Part shown: one piece after another, positions 1 through 5,020 of the stretch
Position numbering within the stretch: the stretch's first letter is position 1
Layout: each line of letters begins with the position of its first letter
From: JAQVEM01 sp964595565
GTDB lineage: Bacteria; Actinomycetota; Humimicrobiia; Humimicrobiales; Humimicrobiaceae
Length of the DNA stretch: 5,022 nucleotides
Direction: 5' to 3'
NCBI GenBank assembly: GCA_964595565.1
Contig: CAZQQX010000044.1
Span: forward strand, 1 to 5,022
Translations under genes and position numbers: made by a program
The notes under the pieces: model-generated
The model's input: the letters and a program-made list of their open reading frames with translations, nothing else
Database searches by the model: none
What the model was told of the DNA's origin: nothing

Positions 1-30
1 GGTTCGAAATTTCGCAACCCGGGGCAGCCA
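1..30 (+). repeat. Dispersed ~30-bp repeat, copy A
   Basis: First of three similar elements in the window, all in the same orientation. It holds the 10-bp palindrome CGAAATTTCG flanked by GGTT and AACC, so it can fold as a small hairpin with one bulged C. A GC-rich tail with CCCGGGG and a terminal CCA follows. Its first 23 bases are identical to copy B at 1375-1397. The GC-rich tail stands out from the very AT-rich surroundings. Sequence homology stops at the element's right edge; the left edge is cut by the window start. Function is unknown; a REP- or MITE-like intergenic element is possible. Confidence 0.8.
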
Positions 31-41
31 TTAACAATTTT

Positions 42-69
42 TTGGATTATGTTTTTCCTTCTCTATAAT
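42..69 (+). promoter_or_regulatory. Candidate sigma-A promoter for the corA leader
   Basis: A perfect -10 hexamer TATAAT lies at 64-69, with a weak -35 (TTGGAT, 42-47) 16 bases upstream. A start near 76 would transcribe the whole RNA element at 123-179 and the corA gene. A second TATAAT at 123-128 has only a weak -35 (TTTAAA, 99-104). It also forms one strand of the RNA element's closing helix, so it would be a poor promoter for a leader-regulated gene. The choice between the two is inference. Confidence 0.35.
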
Positions 70-122
70 TCCATTCATTAACGTACTTTTATATGAAATT
101 TAAATTTATATAGATACTATTA

Positions 123-179
123 TATAATATAGAGGCATATACAAGCATAAATAATGCCGCGCTAAAGCTACGAATTATA
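123..179 (+). promoter_or_regulatory. Shortened M-box (ykoK)-like magnesium leader element upstream of corA
   Basis: The segment 154-172 contains ATGCC, then GCGCTAAAGCTACGA. This closely resembles the conserved 3' strand of the M-box Mg2+ riboswitch, which as remembered reads GUGCUAAAGCUCUACGA. Opposite it, 132-143 (GAGGC then ATATACA) resembles the M-box 5' strand (GAGGCUCCUAUACA). Pairings seen: TATAAT 123-128 with ATTATA 174-179, TAG 130-132 with CTA 168-170, and GGCAT 134-138 with ATGCC 154-158. The GCTAAAG lies in the internal loop. GCAT 145-148 can instead pair with 154-157, giving an alternative fold. A classical M-box is roughly 160 nt; this one is 57 nt, so most of the Mg2+-binding core is absent. 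No U-tract terminator is visible before the gene. It could be a degenerate relic, a minimal variant, or chance similarity, but its position before a Mg2+ channel gene supports the relationship. Confidence 0.42.
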
Positions 180-248
180 AAGTAAGATATAGAATATGGC
201 AGACCTTATGTAAGTAGTCAAAAAGCAATAATAATAAGAGGAGTCTAT

Positions 249-1313
249 ATGATTAGGTTTGTTAAAAAAAGGTCAAAAAAGACAGGTCTTCCTCCAGGCT
301 CTTTGGTCCATATAGGAAAAAAGAAAGAAACAAAAACAAAGATCACTATCATAGATTATGATGAAAAAATTTTCCAAGAGTTAGAGATAGATGCCCCAAA
401 AGAATGCATAACATATAAAGATAAGCCTACTATAACCTGGATAAATGTAGATGGGATAGAAAACATTGAGATATTAAAAGATCTTGGAGAATGTTTTAAT
501 ATCCACCCCTTGACCCTGGAAGATATTCTTAATACAGACCATAGGCCAAAACTTGAAGACTATGAAAACTATATTTATATCGTCCTAAAAATGCTTTCCT
601 ATAATGAGAAGGAGGGGGGAATATCCTCTGAGCAGGTGTCTTTAATATTAGGTAAAAACTATGTAATATCTTTTCAGGAATCTGAAGGAGATATATTTGA
701 TCCAATAAGGGAAAGGATAAAAAATGACAAGGGTAGGGTTAGAAAAGCAGGATCTGACTACCTTTTATACCTTCTTCTTGATTCTATAGTGGATAACTAC
801 TTTAATATACTGGAGAAAGTAAGCGAGAAAATAGAAGGATTGGAAGATGAGGTTATAAAGAATCCTACCCAGGAAACTTTAAATACCATACATAATATGA
901 AAACTGAGATGCTCTACCTTAAAAAGTCAGTATGGCCCCTAAGGGAAGTAGTAAATAAACTTGAAAGAGGCGAACTTACCCTTATTAAAAAGAGTACTTC
1001 TGTTTATCTAAGGGATATTTATGACCATACCATACAGGTAATCGATACTACTGAGACTTTAAGGGATATGCTATCAGGGATTCTGGATATATATTTGTCC
1101 AGTGTGAGTAATAGGATGAACGAAGTAATGAAAGTCTTAACCATAATTGCTACCATCTTTATTCCAGTTACCTTTATTGCAGGCATATATGGAATGAATT
1201 TTTCTAATATGCCGGAAATTGGCTGGCCCTGGAGCTATGTTGTATTCTGGATCGTGGTCCTGATTATAGGTGTCACTATGATCATTTACTTTAAAAGGAA
1301 AAAGTGGTTTTAA
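249..1313 (+). CDS. corA: CorA family magnesium/divalent metal ion channel
   Basis: This is a 354-residue inner-membrane channel of the CorA family, which works as a pentamer and admits Mg2+ (some members Co2+ or Ni2+). The signature motif YGMNF is at residues 314-318, at the end of the first membrane helix (about 297-314). It is followed by the short outer loop MPEIGWPW, the second helix (about 327-348) and a basic cytoplasmic tail, KRKKWF. The large N-terminal cytoplasmic domain carries the typical HPLTLEDI (86-93), and a long helical stalk runs over about 180-295 with NRMNEVMKVLT before the pore. Length is normal and nothing is broken. The ATG at 249 follows GAGGAG (238-243) at a 5-base spacing. 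The gene stands alone between repeat copies A and B, with a leader that resembles part of a magnesium riboswitch, so Mg2+-dependent control is plausible but unproven. No hairpin with a U-tract is evident after the stop. Confidence 0.96.
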   Translation: MIRFVKKRSKKTGLPPGSLVHIGKKKETKTKITIIDYDEKIFQELEIDAPKECITYKDKPTITWINVDGIENIEILKDLGECFNIHPLTLEDILNTDHRPKLEDYENYIYIVLKMLSYNEKEGGISSEQVSLILGKNYVISFQESEGDIFDPIRERIKNDKGRVRKAGSDYLLYLLLDSIVDNYFNILEKVSEKIEGLEDEVIKNPTQETLNTIHNMKTEMLYLKKSVWPLREVVNKLERGELTLIKKSTSVYLRDIYDHTIQVIDTTETLRDMLSGILDIYLSSVSNRMNEVMKVLTIIATIFIPVTFIAGIYGMNFSNMPEIGWPWSYVVFWIVVLIIGVTMIIYFKRKKWF

Positions 1314-1374
1314 GTTAAAGATAAAAGCTAATCAATAAATAAGGCTATTAGATTATTTAATTCCCTCAAAATTT

Positions 1375-1403
1375 GGTTCGAAATTTCGCAACCCGGGCCA
1401 CCA
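1375..1403 (+). repeat. Dispersed ~30-bp repeat, copy B
   Basis: The first 23 bases match copy A exactly, including CGAAATTTCG and CCCGGG. The tail reads CCACCA where copy A has GCAGCCA. It begins 61 bases after the corA stop codon. Together with copy A it brackets the corA unit as direct repeats about 1.37 kb apart. Flanking bases show no further similarity to those of the other copies, so the element ends sharply at about 30 bp. Confidence 0.8.
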
Positions 1404-1513
1404 TTTCTATCGCGATACATTTTATTAGAGTATTAAATAATACCCCCCCCTTTTTTTATGCTCAACTGCGATTTCTAACAGATTACTGGCGCACATAGTG
1501 TATCGTAACGCCT
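1404..1513. other. Intergenic stretch with a C8-T7 homopolymer run
   Basis: No gene is supported here. The segment holds an inverted pair GTATTA/TAATAC separated by AA, followed directly by eight Cs (1443-1450) and seven Ts (1451-1457). On the minus strand this run lies downstream of the 81-aa gene, and there the order is A7 then G8, so it is not a terminator for that gene. Such homopolymer runs are prone to slippage, but no reading frame here would be switched by it. Confidence 0.4.
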
Positions 1514-1561
1514 TTAGGGATTATACCCCCTATATCTATAAATGCTATTTGTATTTTTCAT
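1514..1561 (-). pseudogene. Truncated start of a third, ATGA-coupled reading frame
   Basis: An ATG overlaps the TGA stop of the 81-aa gene (ATGA at 1558-1561) and opens a 15-codon frame beginning MKNTNSIYRY, which ends at TAA (1514-1516). The same kind of ATGA overlap joins the 81-aa gene to the frame before it, so a three-gene coupled operon is suggested, with its last gene lost after a few codons. A neighbouring frame on the same strand stays open a little further (residues including AFIDIGGIIPKGVTIHYVRQ, ending near 1495), which may be more of the same relic after a frameshift. The family is unrecognised. The ORF is short enough for chance. Confidence 0.22.
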
Positions 1562-1803
1562 TTCATTGGTTTTTCTAAGATTGCCATTACCTCTGCTATT
1601 ATACTTGTAACTGTACAGGTATAATTTTCGGCTAGTTTAATTACTTTATTGGCTTCTTCCTTGCTCCTTCCAAGAAACTCATCTTCAACAGTTTTTTTAA
1701 GGTCTTGAAGATCACTATAGAACTTATCGCTTAGTATCGAAATTTCATTTGTGAGTTGCCCTAAGTCTTGTTTCCCATTGCCCCTTACCTCTCTAATCTT
1801 CAT
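1558..1803 (-). CDS. Small helical protein, possibly WXG100/LXG-operon-like
   Basis: This 81-residue protein has no clear membrane segment or signal peptide. After a basic start (MKIREVRGNGK) there are two predicted amphipathic helices, about 14-41 and 47-78, separated by a turn with F43-L44-G45. A helical hairpin of 80-100 residues with an aromatic-x-G turn in the middle is the layout of WXG100-type substrates and their LXG-operon helpers. Here the Trp is replaced by Phe, so the assignment is a guess from layout, not a family match. The start is well supported: GAGGAGG (1808-1814) lies 4 bases before ATG. The ATG overlaps the stop of the preceding frame (ATGA), which implies translational coupling. 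Both its upstream and downstream partners are broken, so it may be an orphan that is no longer functional. No T7SS component is visible in the window. Confidence 0.65.
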   Translation of the reverse strand: MKIREVRGNGKQDLGQLTNEISILSDKFYSDLQDLKKTVEDEFLGRSKEEANKVIKLAENYTCTVTSIIAEVMAILEKPMK

Positions 1804-1949
1804 TCATCCTCCTCATTATTGTTTTTTTCTTCTGGTTCCACAATATTAAATGATTTATTCTTAAACAAGAAACCTACTAGTCACAGTGATGTTCTCCATA
1901 ATAAAGAATGACTTAAACGTTCATCACCTAATAGACTTAAAATTTCAAT
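1800..1949 (-). pseudogene. Broken 3' end of the gene coupled to the 81-aa gene
   Basis: One minus-strand frame runs from about 1949 to the TGA at 1800-1802 with a single internal TGA (1881-1883). The part before the internal stop ends in GDERLSHSLLWRTSL. The 26 codons after it end in an acidic tail (VEPEEKNNNEEDE) that stops by ATGA overlap with the start of the 81-aa gene. The Shine-Dalgarno of that gene lies inside this tail, as in a genuine operon. A TAG lies in frame just before 1949, so most of the gene is missing or unreadable. The family is not recognised. An acidic, asparagine-rich C-terminus and the operon position are all that can be said. Confidence 0.4.
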
Positions 1950-2034
1950 CTATTTATCCTTTTACTCGTTTTGGCTAATGAGTATCATTGGAATATTTTC
2001 TTTATTATAAACCCTTTTATACTTTTATTTAATA

Positions 2035-2407
2035 TTATTTGGAATAAGCGTAGGGACTTATATATACTGAAGATTTCATTTGTTTCAGATATTTTTTACT
2101 ATTATTTCTATAAATATCATCAATTCTTAAAGTTTTTGAAGACAAAATCTAGAGTTTATAACTAAATTGAAGATTATTTATTAAGAAAAGGTCATTTACT
2201 AAAGAGTTCCAATTATCTTTTATTAGGGCTACCAAATTAGTACATTACTTTACATGAAGCAAATCAAGCTGTTCTAAATTCAACATTTAATGCTTCGATC
2301 TGTGGTGATAATTCGATAATCTGATAGTAATATTTAGTTCTAAATGTGTTCAATGTCCCCAGCCACTTTTTGCACTTAGCAAAGTGATCAACTTCCCTAA
2401 TTTCAAT
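2035..2407 (-). pseudogene. Decayed coding sequence of unknown family
   Basis: Two minus-strand frames carry protein-like sequence that joins through a frameshift near 2270-2295. The first (2264-2407) is open for 47 codons and includes DHFAKCKKWLGTLNTFRTK. The second begins around ATG 2286-2288 (MLNLEQLDLLHVK) and runs to 2035 in one frame. It is interrupted only by a TAA (2245-2247) and one further stop (near 2149-2151), and includes NLVALIKDNWNSLVNDLF and RIDDIYRNNSKKYLKQ. Residue mix is balanced and charged, unlike random translation of AT-rich DNA. No start with a ribosome binding site is seen and no family is recognised. It may belong with the broken operon at 1514-1949 or be a separate relic. 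Confidence 0.35.
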
Positions 2408-2420
2408 TTATCTATTTTAT

Positions 2421-2540
2421 TTACAGTAAAGAAATTAAGTTTCGGATTATTTTCGAGCATCTTTTTTTATAGGGTAAAAGAAGTACAGAATGTGCATTAT
2501 CAACTCTTATACCTATTGCACCCGTGCCTATTACAGAAAC
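2421..2540 (-). other. Open in-frame extension beyond the DUF169 stop codon
   Basis: After the TAG stop of the DUF169 gene (2541-2543) the same frame stays open for 39 codons to a TAA at 2421-2423. It begins VSVIGTGAIGIRVDNAHSVL and ends RNLISLL. The GTGAIG piece resembles a Rossmann-type glycine-rich turn, though the rest does not follow that fold obviously. It could be a lost C-terminus, the decayed beginning of a following gene, or chance. The DUF169 domain appears complete without it. Confidence 0.25.
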
Positions 2541-3314
2541 CTACTTTAGTTTAGGTGATTTTATTGACATTACGGCCGGGGGGATTGGGAAGGGTAGGTC
2601 ATCAAAATTATACACTGTAGGTACCCCATGCCGTGTATCCTGGTTTTTTAACAAGCCATCATAAAGTAATTCCAATTTACTGATAGGCACACTTAAAATC
2701 ATATCATCATCGCTTGCGTAACCGTGTCTCCTGTCTCCCGCATCGGCCAGAGCCATTGTCACTTCATCTTTGAGAAATGGAACAGTCAGCGCTTCATAGC
2801 AGCTACCCCCGTGTCCATTTGTACTTAGCTTTATGCGTTTATCACCATTGTGCCAGGTATGAGAATATGCAAGAGTAGACATTTGTAATGGGTTTCCCCA
2901 AATCTGAATTAAATCCGGCATGACGTCTATAATATTTAGCGGTGCGATTCCAAAAGCTTTGTATTTTCCGCCGAGAGACATCATATTGGAAAGTATCGCA
3001 CGTGCATCCTCTACAGTTTCAGCAAATGTACCTACGGTTTGCTCTCCAAAGTCAGACGGCACCTGACCAAATCCAGCTGAAATATCAGCTCCCAGACACA
3101 TACCTTTAATATATTCCTCAGTTATGGCTACAGGGATCTCGTAGTAATGCGCAAGTCCTACGACAGAACAAAAAGGCCTCTTCTTTTTAATTCTCTTGAA
3201 ACTGTTATGTATATCTTCGACATTTTTATATAAAACAATACCTAAAGACATTGTTCTTACTCTTAGTATTCTAATAATATCCTCTCCTATTTTATTTAAG
3301 GTTCTAATATCCAT
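2541..3314 (-). CDS. DUF169 (COG2043) family protein
   Basis: A 257-residue soluble protein without signal peptide or membrane helices, recognised as DUF169 (PF02596), an uncharacterised family common in anaerobic bacteria and methanogenic archaea. Expected features appear in order: an N-terminal helix leading to LGIVLYK (24-30), RPFCSVVGLA with Cys49, an alpha-beta segment with GMCLGADISAGFG and Cys73, the middle region FAETVEDARAIL (97-108), GGSCYEALTVP with Cys172, then DAGDRRHGYASDDDMILSVP (191-210). Cys49, Cys73 and Cys172 sit in the most conserved positions and could bind a metal or cofactor, but the family's activity is not established. Length is usual for the family. The ATG follows AAAGGAAA (3322-3329) at about 7-9 bases. 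The gene has clearly more G+C than its flanks and better-kept coding character, stands alone, and has no convincing promoter. It may be a recent acquisition or simply the one gene here under selection. Confidence 0.88.
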   Translation of the reverse strand: MDIRTLNKIGEDIIRILRVRTMSLGIVLYKNVEDIHNSFKRIKKKRPFCSVVGLAHYYEIPVAITEEYIKGMCLGADISAGFGQVPSDFGEQTVGTFAETVEDARAILSNMMSLGGKYKAFGIAPLNIIDVMPDLIQIWGNPLQMSTLAYSHTWHNGDKRIKLSTNGHGGSCYEALTVPFLKDEVTMALADAGDRRHGYASDDDMILSVPISKLELLYDGLLKNQDTRHGVPTVYNFDDLPFPIPPAVMSIKSPKLK

Positions 3315-3486
3315 TATATGATTTCCTTTCTATTAATTTACCCTATTTAACAAGATATGTTTGTATAAAAAGTAAAAGTAATAAAAATACTTTGACATAA
3401 AATTAAGTTTTAGACCAATGAACTTAGTACAAAAGAATGTTTCCCTGACCGGTGTGAATTCACTATTCATTACGGAATAAGTTTAC
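3315..3486. other. Intergenic region upstream of the DUF169 gene
   Basis: Very AT-rich with no supported gene. It must contain the DUF169 promoter on the minus strand, but only weak candidates are seen, such as TATACA without a good -35. On the plus strand a perfect TTGACA lies at 3392-3397 but no -10 follows at the right distance. It precedes the transposase-like relic and could be the remains of that gene's promoter. Confidence 0.4.
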
Positions 3487-3934
3487 TAGAGTGTGTCAAA
3501 AAGCACAATATATCAACTTCCTGCGGGATATATAGGATATTAAGGCAAAGATACTGCCGGATACTCAAACAGTTTTTAAAGTATGGAATTTATGTTCTGC
3601 TGCCAAAACCAGAGATATTCCATAAGATAAAAGACAAGGCAGAAAGAGTGCTACTGGACCTGTAGCTTCGCTTTTGCCAAACTGTGTACAAGAAAGATTA
3701 CAGATACTTCAATAGGCATGATCAAGGAAAGAGTTATTTCCGTTCTATCAGGCATACAGGTTAAAATCCCAAAGATTTCTTACAGACAACGACAGGGAAT
3801 GTACCGCTCACAGCATTTAAGGAAGATGTTAGCACAAGTATAAGAAATATCTTTCCAGTCCTGGTACAAGGTATAACCTTGCCGGGGTAAGGTCCAATGG
3901 GACCAATAGATACATTGAGCTGTTCCACCGATAA
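3487..3934 (+). pseudogene. Decayed, possibly DDE (rve-type) transposase
   Basis: This block is visibly richer in G+C than the DNA on either side. In one plus-strand frame, 3776-3814 reads FLTDNDRECTAHS, close to the LTDNGREF-type motif around the second catalytic Asp of integrase-core (rve) transposases. Further on in the same frame, 3896-3931 reads SNGTNRYIELFHR, like the TNGKVERFHR motif with the catalytic Glu. Two stops lie between them, and the Asp-Glu spacing (about 44 codons) is longer than the usual 35, so either indels or chance are involved. Upstream, another frame is open over about 3487-3660 with a basic stretch (RILRQRYCRILKQFLKYG) that could be the N-terminal DNA-binding part. 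No terminal inverted repeats or target duplication were found. The family is unassigned; it is certainly not a working gene. Confidence 0.4.
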
Positions 3935-4071
3935 GTAAATTAGTAAGTGGAATACTTAGACTGTTCGCTATAGAATCTAAAACTTAAGTTTTTAAAAAAT
4001 AAAGGATACCAAAAGTGTTAACCTAATTTACTAATAATACATGTAATAATTAAGATTTATCAATTAGTGGC
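3935..4071. other. AT-rich spacer between two pseudogenes
   Basis: No gene or RNA is supported. It separates the plus-strand transposase-like relic from the 3' end of the minus-strand membrane gene. TTAAGATTT occurs here (4049-4057) and again inside the neighbouring hairpin (4095-4103), but the match is too short to call a repeat. Confidence 0.4.
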
Positions 4072-4107
4072 TCAAATCCTCCCTCCCCAATAATTTAAGA
4101 TTTGAGC
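4070..4107 (-). other. 9-bp inverted repeat at the end of the membrane gene
   Basis: GCTCAAATC (4070-4078) and GATTTGAGC (4099-4107) are perfect inverted copies with a 20-base loop that is G-rich on the minus strand (GGGGAGGGAGG). It overlaps the last codons and stop of the reconstructed membrane gene. No U-tract follows on the minus strand, so an intrinsic terminator is not supported. It may be a 3'-end stabilising stem or coincidental. Confidence 0.4.
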
Positions 4108-4620
4108 GACATAATCCTTACCACAATGCTCAGCCGCATTAAAACTATCTATAAAAAAGATTAAATAAGCTAAACCCAGCAATTAAGCCGGCATAAATAA
4201 TTACTATAATTATTATATAAAAAACAAATGCTCTATTTCTTTTTTTATCTAAATGTATACTGAAGATAACAATTGGTAAATATAACCAGAAAAAAGAATT
4301 AGCGAGAAACTTGGAAGAAATAAAATTAAAAGAATAGGGTAATGCAACATTTGTTCCGACTTCGATATTACGGATTACATAATAATACTGTATAGGCCAA
4401 CCGAACTTTTCGTGATAAAGTGTTCCTCCATAATTCCTCTGGCAATAATTGTAGATGTTAATGATAGTATTAATGCTATAAAAATTGAAATTAAAAATGT
4501 CTTTAATGTTAGTCTTTTCTTAGAAACAAAAAAAATAATACCAACTGTAATGACTTCGAATAATGCGATTATTATAAACTGGTCTGCTACTATTTCAGCT
4601 ATTTTATTATAGACAAGCAT
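4072..4620 (-). pseudogene. Four-helix membrane protein gene with two compensating frameshifts
   Basis: Three successive minus-strand frames join into one convincing protein. Segment 1 from ATG 4620 (MLVYNKIAEIVADQF) has two membrane helices and runs to about 4437 (STIIARG). Segment 2, in another frame, continues with NYGGTLYHEKFGWPIQYYYV, then a hydrophilic stretch, a third helix (FFWLYLPIVIFSI) and most of a fourth. Segment 3, back in the first frame from about 4176, gives AYLIFFIDSFNAAEHCGKDY and ends WGGRI, TGA at 4072-4074. One base is missing near 4425-4440 and one is extra near 4175-4177, a CCC run. The total, 549 bases, is 183 codons with stop. As it stands, translation from 4620 would stop after 81 residues at 4375. 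No good ribosome binding site precedes the ATG, and the frame is open 16 codons further upstream, so the 5' end may also be damaged. The family is unrecognised. Sequencing error is an alternative to true decay. Confidence 0.65.
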
Positions 4621-4691
4621 ATTTCTATTATTGATTATCGGAATTGATTTAACAAGAAAATTTCTTTATTTCCATTAGCTCTTTCAGGAAA

Positions 4692-4721
4692 AAGTCGAAA
4701 TTTCGCAACTCCGGGCAACCA
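4692..4721 (+). repeat. Dispersed ~30-bp repeat, copy C (diverged)
   Basis: It aligns without gaps to copy A with 24 of 30 positions identical and keeps the 15-base core TCGAAATTTCGCAAC. The flank is AGT on the left and ACT on the right instead of GGTT and AACC, so outer pairing is partly preserved despite the base changes. The tail ends CAACCA. It lies 6 bases past the antitoxin stop codon. On the minus strand the hairpin is followed by five Ts, so this copy could act as a weak terminator for the antitoxin gene. Confidence 0.7.
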
Positions 4722-4727
4722 AAAATG

Positions 4728-4952
4728 CTATTTATTTTTTTCTGATATAATATCTTCTATCTTAACGAATTTAGCCTGTGATGACTTTTCTTTTTCTTCA
4801 AATTCTTCAATTATTTCTTTATCCTTGATTTCTTCATAAAGGTCCCACAGGGATAACTTGAGCAGGTTTGAATAATCGCAATTATAGTATTTTTTTAATA
4901 TTTTAAGTATTTTTGTTTCCTTATCATTAAATCTTACTGATACTACTGCCAT
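4728..4952 (-). CDS. RelB-like ribbon-helix-helix antitoxin (DUF6290-type), no adjacent toxin
   Basis: This 74-residue protein has the ribbon-helix-helix layout: an N-terminal strand VVSVRFND (3-10) that would form the DNA-contacting sheet in a dimer, helix A KETKILKILKKYY (11-23), a short turn, helix B YSNLLKLSLWDLYEEIKD (27-44), and a charged, acidic C-terminus that in such antitoxins wraps the toxin. The closest resemblance is to short RelB/DUF6290 antitoxins paired with RelE/ParE-type toxins. The ATG follows TGAGGTG (4961-4967) at 8 bases. The usual partner would follow directly on the same strand, but repeat copy C and the broken membrane gene are found there instead. The gene therefore appears to be an orphan antitoxin or a stand-alone RHH regulator. 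It would be expected to repress its own promoter, though no operator repeat was identified. Confidence 0.72.
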   Translation of the reverse strand: MAVVSVRFNDKETKILKILKKYYNCDYSNLLKLSLWDLYEEIKDKEIIEEFEEKEKSSQAKFVKIEDIISEKNK

Positions 4953-4991
4953 TTTTTATACACCTCATCTCTCTTACCAATATAAATAACA

Positions 4992-5020
4992 TATATATCT
5001 TTTTCTGAAAAATAAAACAA
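4992..5020 (-). promoter_or_regulatory. Candidate promoter for the antitoxin gene
   Basis: On the minus strand TTGTTT (5015-5020) and TATATA (4992-4997) are separated by 17 bases. This is an acceptable sigma-A arrangement about 40 bases before the start codon. The AT-rich context makes chance matches common, so this is a modest call. Confidence 0.33.

Noticed and set aside
1..30. tRNA 3' end (GGTTCGAAA T-loop-like sequence and terminal CCA)
   Set aside because: The bases after the loop do not pair as a five-base T stem, no acceptor or anticodon arm exists in copies B or C, and the CCA-ended form recurs as a dispersed repeat.
1314..1374. Intrinsic terminator after corA
   Set aside because: Only a CTAAT/ATTAG stem with a long loop and no following T-run is visible.
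1971..2165. 64-codon plus-strand frame starting at TTG
   Set aside because: No ribosome binding site, extreme Phe/Tyr/Ile content typical of random AT-rich translation, and it lies opposite more convincing minus-strand relic sequence.
1800..2543. Stop-codon recoding (TGA or TAG read as amino acid)
   Set aside because: The interrupting stops are of all three kinds and are mixed with frameshifts, which is the pattern of decay rather than a recoded code or selenocysteine/pyrrolysine use.
3868..3904. Small hairpins AAGGT/ACCTT and GGTCC/GGACC
   Set aside because: Five-pair stems in a relic coding block with no conserved motif or U-tract; too weak to call an RNA element or terminator.
4196..4214. 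AATAATTA/TAATTATT hairpin
   Set aside because: It falls inside Ile/Val-rich membrane-helix codons of the minus-strand gene and is explained by AT-rich coding sequence.
4425..4440. Programmed ribosomal frameshift in the membrane gene
   Set aside because: No slippery heptamer is present at the junction, and a second opposite shift would be needed near 4176, so mutation or sequencing error is simpler.
4412..4612. 66-codon plus-strand frame
   Set aside because: It is antisense to the first segment of the membrane protein gene, which has membrane-helix character and continues coherently into later segments.
1..4721. CRISPR array or integron attC sites
   Set aside because: The three repeat copies are over 1 kb apart with genes between them, not regular short spacers. 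The canonical RYYYAAC/GTTRRRY core pairs of attC are not present.
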